Below, piece after piece: positions 24,647 to 32,514 of a stretch of 64,000 nt of DNA (positions within the stretch are counted from its first letter, which is position 1; the number at the start of each line of letters is the position of its first letter). The notes under the pieces are model-generated. The model was not told the origin of the DNA. It searched no databases and saw only the letters and a program-made list of their open reading frames with translations. Origin of the DNA: Liminaster sp045576355 (GTDB lineage Bacteria > Bacteroidota > Bacteroidia > Bacteroidales > UBA3663); contig JAZNGG010000020.1 of NCBI GenBank assembly GCA_045576355.1, positions 1-64,000 on the forward strand, in the 5' to 3' direction. The translations under genes and the position numbers were made by a program.

Positions 24647-26293
24647 CTATGATAATCGCAAAGTGCGTCCGCAACGCTCCGCAGCCGCCGGGCGATGGGT
24701 GACCATGATCAAGGTGCGATGATGGGAATGATGGAGAATGTGCTCGATGACAAGTTGTTCGGTCTCCGGATCGAGCGCCGAGGTGGCCTCATCCAATAGC
24801 AAGATCGGGGCATCGCGAAGCAAGGCTCGGGCAATCGCCACGCGCTGAGCCTGCCCCTCCGAAAGTCCGCCTCCACGCTCTCCGCAGCGGGTCTCCAACC
24901 CATCGGGAAGTTGCATGACAAAATCGGCAGCAGCCCCATGCAAAGCCTCCCTCATCTCTGCATCCGAAGCCTGTGGATTGCCCAGCAGGAGATTGCTCCG
25001 GATCGTACCGCTCAAAAGGGTGTTGCCTTGTGGCACATAGGAGAAGAACTTCCGCGTGCCGGGACCCAAGGGGAGATGTTCGTGCTGAGTATAGAGCTCA
25101 ACCGCTCCGCGCTCCGGGGTTACCAGGGCAAGCAACAGCCGGATCAAGGTCGTCTTGCCAGCACCGGTCTCCCCCAAAATGGCCGTGGACGAGCCGGGAG
25201 TAAAATCAAATTCGAAGCGAGAGAAAATGTCACGCGATCCGGTCACCGGATAACGGAAATCGACATCGCGAAAACGGATGCCCAATGCCCCGGACAAGGA
25301 GGGAACGTCCTGTTTCTCCTCAAGTGGCAGATCGAGTAACTCCAAAAGTCGCTCGGCAGAGGTAAACGAGCGTACAAAGACAGGCAACAGACGTCCGAGC
25401 TGGACTATCGGGCGCTGGACGCGGGCAGACAACTGCAAGAAGGCTACCATCGTACCGTAGCCGATAAGCCCATGGCTGATCTGCAAGACTCCCCAGCTGA
25501 ACGTCATAACATAGCCTACAGCAAATGATCCGGAAATAAAGCTATGGGTGTATATGGACAACAATGTGCGCTTACGGACTTGTCCGATCAATCGGCTGAT
25601 GATCTCCCCCAGGCGCTGCATCGTCGTGCCGGTCTGCTCGAGGGTCTTGATCACTGCCCGATGCTGCAAGTTCTCCTGGATATTGCTTTGGATGTCTCCC
25701 TCCGTATCGCGGACAGAGCGGGTGATGCGATGCAACTTCTTAGCATAAAGGCGTGCCACCAAAAGAAAAACCGGAGAGACAGACAAGACGATCCAGGCAA
25801 GCGTCGAATCCAGGGTCCACAGTAAGAAAAACGACCCGACCAATTCGACAATCAAAATAAAAATATCCGGGACGGTGATCGTGGCAAAAGAGACAACGGT
25901 GGAGACATCACGTTCGATGCGATTGATGACATCGCCGGTGTGGTATCGCTCAATGCCTCGCCACTGGCTATCTAAAAGATGACGAAAAAAATGCTGTTTC
26001 AATTCGTTGTCCATCCGCACATTGCGCATCTCTGACAACCAATTGACCACAGCATTGATCAACAACTCTAATAAGATGATCACCGGCAACCCCAAGAGTG
26101 TATAGAGCAGCGAACCGGTGGCATCCCCGGAGGCAATATCTACTGCCCTCTTGGCAAGCAGGATAAAACACCAGCCCAAGACAACTTTCAGGATGCCCAG
26201 CACCACACACCAAAGGATGCTCCCACGATAACCTTTCGTGACAGACCACATCCAGCGGGCGGTAGCCCCATATTTTTCTCGGAGTCGGTTCAT
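24647..26293 (-). CDS. ABC exporter, fused membrane and ATPase domains
   Basis: A 548-residue half-transporter of the ABC-B/peptide-lipid exporter type. Five or six membrane helices fill residues about 25-310, then an ATPase domain with Walker A GETGAGKTT (about 376-384), signature LSEGQAQR, Walker B ILLLDEATSALD and H-loop THRP. No N-terminal peptidase C39 domain is present. It is the last gene of an operon with the HprK-like kinase, the S24/S26 peptidase-like protein and PqqD, and the context suggests export of a small modified product. The cargo is unknown. Confidence 0.87.
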   Translation of the reverse strand: MNRLREKYGATARWMWSVTKGYRGSILWCVVLGILKVVLGWCFILLAKRAVDIASGDATGSLLYTLLGLPVIILLELLINAVVNWLSEMRNVRMDNELKQHFFRHLLDSQWRGIERYHTGDVINRIERDVSTVVSFATITVPDIFILIVELVGSFFLLWTLDSTLAWIVLSVSPVFLLVARLYAKKLHRITRSVRDTEGDIQSNIQENLQHRAVIKTLEQTGTTMQRLGEIISRLIGQVRKRTLLSIYTHSFISGSFAVGYVMTFSWGVLQISHGLIGYGTMVAFLQLSARVQRPIVQLGRLLPVFVRSFTSAERLLELLDLPLEEKQDVPSLSGALGIRFRDVDFRYPVTGSRDIFSRFEFDFTPGSSTAILGETGAGKTTLIRLLLALVTPERGAVELYTQHEHLPLGPGTRKFFSYVPQGNTLLSGTIRSNLLLGNPQASDAEMREALHGAAADFVMQLPDGLETRCGERGGGLSEGQAQRVAIARALLRDAPILLLDEATSALDPETEQLVIEHILHHSHHRTLIMVTHRPAAAERCGRTLRLS

Positions 26294-26352
26294 GACAATG
26301 ATTTATTAACTATGCCGGAGCAATCCTAACTCTTCTCTGTCGGCGACATACA

Positions 26353-26619
26353 TCACTCTACTATGCCGGCAGCAATCCAATCGGCAGCCAAACTCTTGCA
26401 ATCAGCCAAAGCCACCTCTTCGCTCACCTCATACTCCTTAGTCAACAAAGCAGCCATATCTTCGACAGTAAACCCTTCGGGAGAAAGATTCTCCCACAAA
26501 TAAGCCGCTGTCTCATTCAAACTGATAATCTGACTGAAATCAATGTTTTGCAATCCGGCTGCAACAATAACCTTCTCTCCGCAAATATCCCGAAGGTCAA
26601 ATCCTTGTTTGATTTTCAT
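26353..26619 (-). CDS. PqqD family protein
   Basis: An 88-residue protein of the PqqD/RiPP-recognition-element fold. MKIKQGFDLRDICGEKVIVA, then IISLNETAAYLWENL and FTVEDMAALLTKEYEVSEEVALAD, give the beta-hairpin plus winged-helix pattern. In peptide natural-product pathways such proteins bind the leader of a precursor peptide. Here it sits between a peptidase-like gene and an ABC exporter, with 59 bases to the latter. The 143 bases upstream hold only very short frames, one of 22 codons (26679-26747, minus strand), with no proof of translation. Confidence 0.8.
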   Translation of the reverse strand: MKIKQGFDLRDICGEKVIVAAGLQNIDFSQIISLNETAAYLWENLSPEGFTVEDMAALLTKEYEVSEEVALADCKSLAADWIAAGIVE

Positions 26620-26762
26620 AACGTCTGGTTTTATTTCTATTTATGATGGTTTAAAACAGATAATTATCATGTTCTCCCCTATTGGGGTAATTTTGCTGAA
26701 ACGGATAAAGTTAAGCCCCTATATTTGTTTTGAATAAGGCGAAGCATAAACCCGATCTCTTA

Positions 26763-27308
26763 TTAATTTAGGAGATTAGAGACTCTCATTATCTGACGAT
26801 GGATGAACAAAAGACAACGACGGACAAAAGGAGTCGTGCACATCCAAAAAGCAGAATAGCGACGCCAGCATCGGCTCTCACACGAATAATATTTTTCACT
26901 CTTAAACCGATAAAAGCCGATAGCCACACCGATAACATTGTCAGCAGTGGCATATTCTCGCCCCCATACATTGCCATCTCCCCAGAGCGTGCAACTCCCA
27001 TCAGCCTCGACACCGACTACACGATGCAGGATATAACGGCCATCATTGGCCAAAACGAGGGCAACATCTCCGACATACAACTGCCGAGGCGGCGAGAGCA
27101 AGACTTTGTCCCGACCGCTCTCTAAAAAGGGTCTCATACTGTTACCCCGCACGCGGAGTGTAACCGTATGTCCGGCATTCAACTGAAAACGCACCTCCTC
27201 CAGCAAGATATGATTAGGCATCTGGCACGTTCTCACTGTCGGCTGTTTGTCATAATTCTTACGGTCGCCCATTATGCTATCTACGTTATTAACTCTCTGT
27301 CTCGGCAT
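26763..27308 (-). CDS. S24/S26 peptidase-like protein
   Basis: About 181 residues related to LexA/signal-peptidase I. LRVRGNSMRPFLESGRD contains the Ser of the S24/S26 catalytic SM motif, followed by VLLSPPRQLYVGDVALV and GRYILHRVVGVEADG, where the catalytic Lys/His region lies, then TLWGDGN. There is no DNA-binding domain and no N-terminal membrane anchor. Such proteins sit beside PqqD and HprK-like genes in Bacteroidetes. The start is uncertain: a GTG at 27311, this ATG, or ATGs at about 27272 and 27224 are possible. Function (leader cleavage or sorting) is inferred. Confidence 0.7.
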   Translation of the reverse strand: MPRQRVNNVDSIMGDRKNYDKQPTVRTCQMPNHILLEEVRFQLNAGHTVTLRVRGNSMRPFLESGRDKVLLSPPRQLYVGDVALVLANDGRYILHRVVGVEADGSCTLWGDGNVWGREYATADNVIGVAIGFYRFKSEKYYSCESRCWRRYSAFWMCTTPFVRRCLLFIHRQIMRVSNLLN

Positions 27309-27347
27309 CACTCACTGCCACTATACTCTCCCCCCTCCGGCACGTCA

Positions 27348-28232
27348 TTACCCCTGGGTCACTACCGAGTGGCAAAGTTTTGCCGCTGCTGCATCAGGCA
27401 AACAACCTAAGTGAAAAACCGGGACACGCTCAATCACCGCAGCCAAAGTGTCACCTTGCGCACGATAGAGTCGAGTATCCCATTTCACCCCTGAGCAGGA
27501 GGGCAACAAGCTGGCAAAAGCCCGGATGACGGATTCGCGCTCAATGCGATTCTCTTTCTCCTGACTGAGGCGGACGAAAGCTCCAACAGGAAAACGGACA
27601 TTCCGATAGCAGGGTGTCTTACCGCTCCACGGCGTCCCATAGACAATGATTTGTCCATCACGCAAGCCTACTGCCGGGTTATCATCATTGATCAATTCGC
27701 AACGTGGGATATGATCATACCACAATCGGCTATGCGTACTTTTACCGGTTCCACTCTTTCCTAAAAACAGGTATGCTTTCCCTTCATGACCAATCACGGA
27801 GGCATGAAACAGCAAAGTCTGTGTCGCCATCGAGGCAAATGCAAACAGCATCATCAAGAAGTTATTGATGCAAAACTCTTTTTGAAGTGCATTACCGGAG
27901 AGCCAGCAGTTGGCTTTCTTAAACTCATTATCGCAGTGCATCTGCGCCCATACATGATCTGTCCCGGGCTCAAGCAAGGAGATGGAGACCATCTCTTCGG
28001 TCTGCTCATAGAGACAATCTGCCCCATCACACTCAAAACGAGACATGACCATGGCATTCTTGAGAGGAACAAACTTCGAAGTTACTCTCAAAGAAAACAT
28101 TTCCTGACAGCCGGAAACCTCTCGTGCAGAAACCCGAAAAGGACCATAGCGTCGCTCCATGAGAGCTAGCACCTCTGTCTCGGCATAATCAATGGTAAAA
28201 TGACGGTCGGCTACGATGTAATGCGATTTCAT
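27348..28232 (-). CDS. HprK-related serine kinase-like protein
   Basis: A 294-residue protein resembling the C-terminal kinase domain of HPr kinase/phosphorylase. The P-loop reads LFLGKSGTGKSTHSRLW near 160-176, then INDDNPAVGL and TPWSGKTPCYRN, which is the typical downstream element of HprK-related proteins in peptide clusters. The N-terminal 130 residues are specific to this subfamily. It heads the operon with the S24/S26 peptidase-like, PqqD and ABC genes. In some lasso-peptide loci such a kinase phosphorylates the precursor; that role here is only an analogy. ATG at 28232 is preferred over an upstream GTG. Confidence 0.75.
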   Translation of the reverse strand: MKSHYIVADRHFTIDYAETEVLALMERRYGPFRVSAREVSGCQEMFSLRVTSKFVPLKNAMVMSRFECDGADCLYEQTEEMVSISLLEPGTDHVWAQMHCDNEFKKANCWLSGNALQKEFCINNFLMMLFAFASMATQTLLFHASVIGHEGKAYLFLGKSGTGKSTHSRLWYDHIPRCELINDDNPAVGLRDGQIIVYGTPWSGKTPCYRNVRFPVGAFVRLSQEKENRIERESVIRAFASLLPSCSGVKWDTRLYRAQGDTLAAVIERVPVFHLGCLPDAAAAKLCHSVVTQG

Positions 28233-28348
28233 AGAAAAAATGATATTGTGGAAATTTATAAGCCCCACTTTATAGAGACGCTCTTTCCAATAATCATCCC
28301 CCTGCGCATAGGGTTCAGAAAACCAAATCGTCCCTATATCTTATACAA

Positions 28349-29293
28349 CTATCGTGTAGCCAAATATGTTCTCACATTACGATCTATGCGAGCAGCAATA
28401 TCTTCTTCGGAAGCCTTTTCGAAAGGTTGTCCGACGATGTGCTCATACAATTCGATATATCGCTCACTTACGCTCGCCACATATTCATCTGTCATCTCGG
28501 GCACCTGCTGTCCTTCTTGACCCATGAAGTCATGCTCAATCAACCATTGACGCACAAACTCTTTGGAAAGTTGCTTCTGAGGCTCACCTTTTTCAAACTT
28601 CTCCTCATACCCTTCTGCATAAAAATAGCGTGAAGAATCGGGTGTATGGATTTCATCGATCAGGTAGATCTGTCCGTCCTTCTTTCCAAATTCGTATTTA
28701 GTGTCCACCAGGATCAAGCCCTTTTGGGCTGCCATTTCTGTTCCGCGCTGAAAGAGTGCATAGGTATATTTTTCCATCAGTTCGTAATCCTCTTGGCTCA
28801 CGATGCCTTGAGCGATGATCTCCTCCTTAGAGATATTCTCATCATGACCGGCATCGGCTTTGGTGGTCGGAGTAATAATGGGTGTCGGGAATTTCTGATT
28901 CTCTCTCATCCCCTCGGGTAATTTCACGCCACAGATCTCACGACATCCGTTTTTATACTCTCTCCAGGCTGATCCGGTCAGATAGCCACGGATGATCATC
29001 TCCACTCTAAAGCCCTCGCACTTCAGACCGACAGTAACCATCGGATCGGGAGTAGCAAGTTTCCAGTTAGGAACGATGTCCGATGTTGCATCGAGGAAAG
29101 TGGCAGCAATTTGATTGAGCACCTGACCTTTGAAAGGGATTCCCTTAGGCAAAATGACATCAAAAGCTGAAATACGATCAGTCGCCACCATCACCAAAAG
29201 ATCATCATTGATATCATAAACATCACGCACTTTGCCATGATAGACAGACTTTTGTCCTTCAAAATGGAAATCTGTAGAGATTAGAGCATTCAT
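28349..29293 (-). CDS. purC: SAICAR synthetase
   Basis: A 314-residue enzyme of purine synthesis that joins aspartate to CAIR with ATP. YHGKVRDVYDIND near 18-30 is the ATP-binding start, KGIPFKGQVLNQI, CEGFRVEMIIRGYLTGSAW and LILVDTKYEFG carry the conserved SAICAR synthetase signatures, and DEIHTPDSSRY the second one. This is the longer eukaryote/Bacteroidetes-type form. It follows phoH by 91 bases on the same strand and may share its promoter. Confidence 0.95.
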   Translation of the reverse strand: MNALISTDFHFEGQKSVYHGKVRDVYDINDDLLVMVATDRISAFDVILPKGIPFKGQVLNQIAATFLDATSDIVPNWKLATPDPMVTVGLKCEGFRVEMIIRGYLTGSAWREYKNGCREICGVKLPEGMRENQKFPTPIITPTTKADAGHDENISKEEIIAQGIVSQEDYELMEKYTYALFQRGTEMAAQKGLILVDTKYEFGKKDGQIYLIDEIHTPDSSRYFYAEGYEEKFEKGEPQKQLSKEFVRQWLIEHDFMGQEGQQVPEMTDEYVASVSERYIELYEHIVGQPFEKASEEDIAARIDRNVRTYLATR

Positions 29294-29384
29294 AATTTTA
29301 TTAGTTAATGGATTATATATTAAGTATTTTTATTTCTAACACACATAAGCAGAAAAGTAATTATCTTTCACCTGCATTTATGAT

Positions 29385-30407
29385 TCAGTTGTCTTGGTTT
29401 CTGAGTTGTCTTTGATCAGGAAATCCAGGATTCGTCTCCTCCCCTTCTCCGATCGAGCTTTTCTCCTTACGAGCCGCCTCATATCGATCATAAGCATCTA
29501 CAATCCGCTGCACAAGTCGATGTCTGACGATGTCCCGTTTATCAAATTCGACAGAGGCTATGCCCGGTATTTTACCTAGAACACGTTGCGCCAGAACCAG
29601 TCCGGAGGTGACATTTCTCGGCAAATCGATCTGAGAAATATCTCCGGTAACAATCATGCGGGCACCCACACCTAAGCGAGTCAAAAACATCTTAATCTGA
29701 GGAGCAGTCGTGTTTTGAGCCTCATCGAGGATGATCACCGCATCGCTCAAAGTGCGTCCGCGCATGTAAGCCAGGGGTGCGATCTGAATCACATTGGTCT
29801 CCAGCAATTCCTGCAGTCGTGCTGCCGGGATCATATCCTGCAGCGCATCATAGAGGGGCTGCAGATAAGGATCGAGTTTATCCTTCATCTCACCCGGTAA
29901 AAAGCCCAACTTCTCACCAGCTTCAACAGCCGGACGACTCAAGATAATTTTTCGTATCTCCTTATTCTTTAGCGCTCTTACTGCCAAAGCAATAGCAACA
30001 TAAGTCTTGCCCGACCCTGCAGGTCCGAGAGCAAAAACTAGATCATTTTGTGCAAAAGCATCGACCAAAGCCTTCTGATTGGCGGTTCGAGCGGTAATCG
30101 GCTTTCCGTTTACTCCATAAATGATGAGGCTATCCAGCTTTTTCTCTCCGGGGCTTTCTCCATTGTAAAAATCCAGTATAACCTCTTCGTTCAGTTTATT
30201 GAAGTCATTGCAATAACGGACCAGTTTGCTCACAAAAGCCTCAAACATCTCTATGTCCGTCTCTTCTCCATAAACCTTGATTGCCCTTCCTCGGGCAGCA
30301 AAACGCAACTTGGGATAAAGCGTTTTGAGCAACAAAATATTACTATTATTGACCCCATAAAAAATCACCGGGTCTGTTTGGTCTAAAAGAAGTACTTTCT
30401 CTATCAT
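29385..30407 (-). CDS. PhoH-like ATPase
   Basis: A 340-residue cytoplasmic ATPase of the PhoH family, linked in other bacteria to RNA metabolism with YbeY, though its reaction is poorly defined. Walker A is GPAGSGKT at 128-135 in a context (ITARTANQKALVDA before it, LSRPAVEAGEKLGFLPGEM after) diagnostic of PhoH; VIILDEAQNTT is Walker B and MIVTGDISQIDLPR the sensor region. The C-terminal 20 residues are polar. A clean promoter lies at 30434-30465, divergent from rimP. Confidence 0.92.
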   Translation of the reverse strand: MIEKVLLLDQTDPVIFYGVNNSNILLLKTLYPKLRFAARGRAIKVYGEETDIEMFEAFVSKLVRYCNDFNKLNEEVILDFYNGESPGEKKLDSLIIYGVNGKPITARTANQKALVDAFAQNDLVFALGPAGSGKTYVAIALAVRALKNKEIRKIILSRPAVEAGEKLGFLPGEMKDKLDPYLQPLYDALQDMIPAARLQELLETNVIQIAPLAYMRGRTLSDAVIILDEAQNTTAPQIKMFLTRLGVGARMIVTGDISQIDLPRNVTSGLVLAQRVLGKIPGIASVEFDKRDIVRHRLVQRIVDAYDRYEAARKEKSSIGEGEETNPGFPDQRQLRNQDN

Positions 30408-30433
30408 CTAATAAATCTCATTATAAGATGCGG

Positions 30434-30465
30434 CAAAGATAGTGTAACTTAAAGACAAAAACAAA
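30434..30465 (-). promoter_or_regulatory. Promoter for the phoH-like gene
   Basis: Minus-strand TTTG (30465-30462), 20 bp, TATCTTTG (30441-30434): a consensus Bacteroidetes promoter, 27 bases before the ATG. Confidence 0.7.
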
Positions 30466-30503
30466 GAAAAATCAGGTTATTACCCCTTTTTTTCCTTAAT
30501 TTT

Positions 30504-30535
30504 TTTGGTCGATTACACAATATATTATATCTTTG
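30504..30535 (+). promoter_or_regulatory. Promoter for rimP-nusA-infB
   Basis: TTTG at 30504-30507, 20 bp, then TATCTTTG at 30528-30535. Because the RNA starts near 30541, a TTG codon inside the -7 box cannot be the rimP start and the ATG at 30611 is used. Confidence 0.75.
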
Positions 30536-30550
30536 CAGCGGAAAATCAGA

Positions 30551-30577
30551 GGAGGGGACGTTCAGTTCCCTCCTTTT
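30551..30577 (+). promoter_or_regulatory. Leader hairpin of the rimP operon
   Basis: GGAGGGGAC (30551-30559) pairs with GTTCCCTCC (30565-30573), loop GTTCA, followed by TTTT. It sits about 10 bases after the predicted RNA start and looks like a small attenuator. NusA and IF-2 operons are autoregulated in E. coli, so control of readthrough here is plausible but not shown. Confidence 0.45.
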
Positions 30578-30610
30578 CGTAATAAAAACATAAACTCAAT
30601 TCAAGATCAG

Positions 30611-31081
30611 ATGATCAACAGACAAACCATTATCGACTTAGTAGATCAGTATCTGCTCCTCAATCAAAGCGATAGTTTTCTTGTAGATGTCACCGTCAAC
30701 AAGAGTAATGTCATCGTGGTAGAAATCGACAACGACAAGGCTGTGGACATCGATGAATGTGTGGCAATCAGCCGATTCATCGACCAACACATGAACCGTG
30801 ATGAAGAAGATTTCGAATTGGAGGTGGGCAGTTGCGGCCTCACATCCCCATTTAAATGTCTCCGTCAGTTTGCCAAGTACAAAGGGCAGAATGTCGAAGT
30901 GCTCACCCGCACCGGAGAGAAATTAAAAGGATGTCTGGGCGATGCTGACGAAAACGGATTTGATGTCACTGTGACCCGTAAAGTAAAACCAGAGGGAAGC
31001 AAGAAAAAAATCGAAGTGACAGAGACTCTGCATCTTGAACTTCAAAGTGTCAATGCAGTCAAGTACGCGCTTGACTTCTAA
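30611..31081 (+). CDS. rimP: Ribosome maturation factor RimP
   Basis: A 156-residue protein needed for 30S subunit maturation. The N-terminal alpha/beta domain (VVEIDNDKAVDIDECVAISRFID) and the pattern FELEVGSCGLTSPFKCLRQFAKYKGQ correspond to the conserved EVSSPG-type region of RimP, here with SCGLTSPF. The C-terminal Sm-like domain (NVEVLTRTGEKLKGCLG) follows. It is first in the conserved order rimP-nusA-infB and 124 bases ahead of nusA. Confidence 0.92.
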   Translation: MINRQTIIDLVDQYLLLNQSDSFLVDVTVNKSNVIVVEIDNDKAVDIDECVAISRFIDQHMNRDEEDFELEVGSCGLTSPFKCLRQFAKYKGQNVEVLTRTGEKLKGCLGDADENGFDVTVTRKVKPEGSKKKIEVTETLHLELQSVNAVKYALDF

Positions 31082-31205
31082 CCCCCGAAAGACACTCGGC
31101 AAGAAGATTGTTCTCAGCATATTTCCAACTTCAGTCTCATGCTATAGGGCAACAATTGCAGATAACGAAATAAGAAAATAAATAACAAAATAAAAAAAGA
31201 ATAAA

Positions 31206-32492
31206 ATGGCTAGACAAAAAGAAGAGGTGATCAGCATGGTGGACACCTTCAAGGAATTTAAAGAACTCAAAAACATCGACCGCTCAACCATGATCAGCGT
31301 TCTCGAAGACTCTTTCCGCAACGTATTGGCAAAAATGTTTGACTCGGACGACAACTTCGACGTCATCATCAACCCGGATAAGGGAGACTTCGAAATCTGG
31401 AAAAACCGCACTGTCGTTGCTGATGGCGAGGTGACCAATCCAAACAAGGAAGTTGCTCTTTCCGAAGCTCAAATTAAAGTGAGCGACATCGAAATCGGAG
31501 AAGACTTTGCAGAAGAAGTACATTTCACAGATTTCGGACGTCGCGCCATCTTGAATCTTCGTCAGACACTTGCTGCCAAGATTCTCGAACTTCAGAAAGA
31601 CAGTCTTTACACCAAATACAAAGAACTCGTAGGCCGTATCGTAACCGCTGAGGTTTATCAGGTTTGGAAACGTGAGATCATGCTTGTGGACGAAGACAAC
31701 AACGAGTTGTCTCTGCCCCGTCAAGAGCAGATCGCCGGAGACTTCTTCCGCAAGAATGAGGCTGTGCGTGCCGTTGTTGCTCGTGTGGACAATGCCAACA
31801 ACAACCCCAAAATTATCCTTTCACGCACCTCTCCCAAGTTCCTCCAGCGACTGATGGAGGCAGAAATTCCGGAAGTGGCAGATGGATCTATCCGCATCGT
31901 TAAGCTGGCTCGCATCCCCGGCGAACGTGCCAAGATCGCCGTCGAAACCAGCGATGACCGCATCGATCCGGTAGGCGCATGCGTCGGCGTTAAAGGTGGT
32001 CGTATCCATGGCATCGTACGCGAACTCCGCGGTGAGAACCTCGATGTCATCAACTACACTGCCAACACCCAGCTCTTCATCCAGCGTGCGCTCAGCCCTG
32101 CCAAAGTCAGCTCCATCCGCATCGACGAGGAAGCTAAGAATGCTGACGTATTTATGAAACCGGAGGAGGTGAGCCTCGCCATTGGTAAAAACGGTGCAAA
32201 CATCAAATTGGCTTGCATGTTGACCGGTTATAACATCGATGTCTATCGTGACATCGAGTCAAGCGGTGCCGAAGAAGACGTATTCCTCGATGACTTCGCA
32301 GACGAAATCGATCAGTGGGTAATCGATGCACTCAAAGGCATCGGTTGTGCTACAGCCAAGTCTGTTCTCGCAGCAGATCCCAAATTGCTCGTGGATAAGG
32401 CTGACCTCGAAGAGGACACTGTGGCTGAGGTAATCAACATCTTGAAGAAAGAGTTTGAAGACATCCCGGAGAGTAACACCGAAGAAGAATAA
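31206..32492 (+). CDS. nusA: Transcription factor NusA
   Basis: A 428-residue elongation/termination factor that binds RNA polymerase and nascent RNA. The N-terminal polymerase-binding domain covers residues 1-125, then an S1 domain (LVGRIVTAEVYQVWKREIML), then two KH domains (DPVGACVGVKGGRIHGIVREL and PEEVSLAIGKNGANIKLA are the GXXG-like loops). The last 70 residues form a helix-hairpin-helix (VIDALKGIGCATAKSVL). Middle gene of the rimP-nusA-infB operon. Confidence 0.96.
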   Translation: MARQKEEVISMVDTFKEFKELKNIDRSTMISVLEDSFRNVLAKMFDSDDNFDVIINPDKGDFEIWKNRTVVADGEVTNPNKEVALSEAQIKVSDIEIGEDFAEEVHFTDFGRRAILNLRQTLAAKILELQKDSLYTKYKELVGRIVTAEVYQVWKREIMLVDEDNNELSLPRQEQIAGDFFRKNEAVRAVVARVDNANNNPKIILSRTSPKFLQRLMEAEIPEVADGSIRIVKLARIPGERAKIAVETSDDRIDPVGACVGVKGGRIHGIVRELRGENLDVINYTANTQLFIQRALSPAKVSSIRIDEEAKNADVFMKPEEVSLAIGKNGANIKLACMLTGYNIDVYRDIESSGAEEDVFLDDFADEIDQWVIDALKGIGCATAKSVLAADPKLLVDKADLEEDTVAEVINILKKEFEDIPESNTEEE

Positions 32493-32514
32493 CCCTCAAA
32501 ACAAATGAAAGCCT

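Noticed and set aside
26679..26747. 22-codon frame as a definite precursor peptide gene
   Set aside because: Too short, no conserved motif or clear ribosome site; kept only as a candidate in the discussion of the operon.
30533..30610. TTG start for rimP giving 26 extra residues
   Set aside because: The TTG is inside the -7 box TATCTTTG, so it is not in the mRNA.
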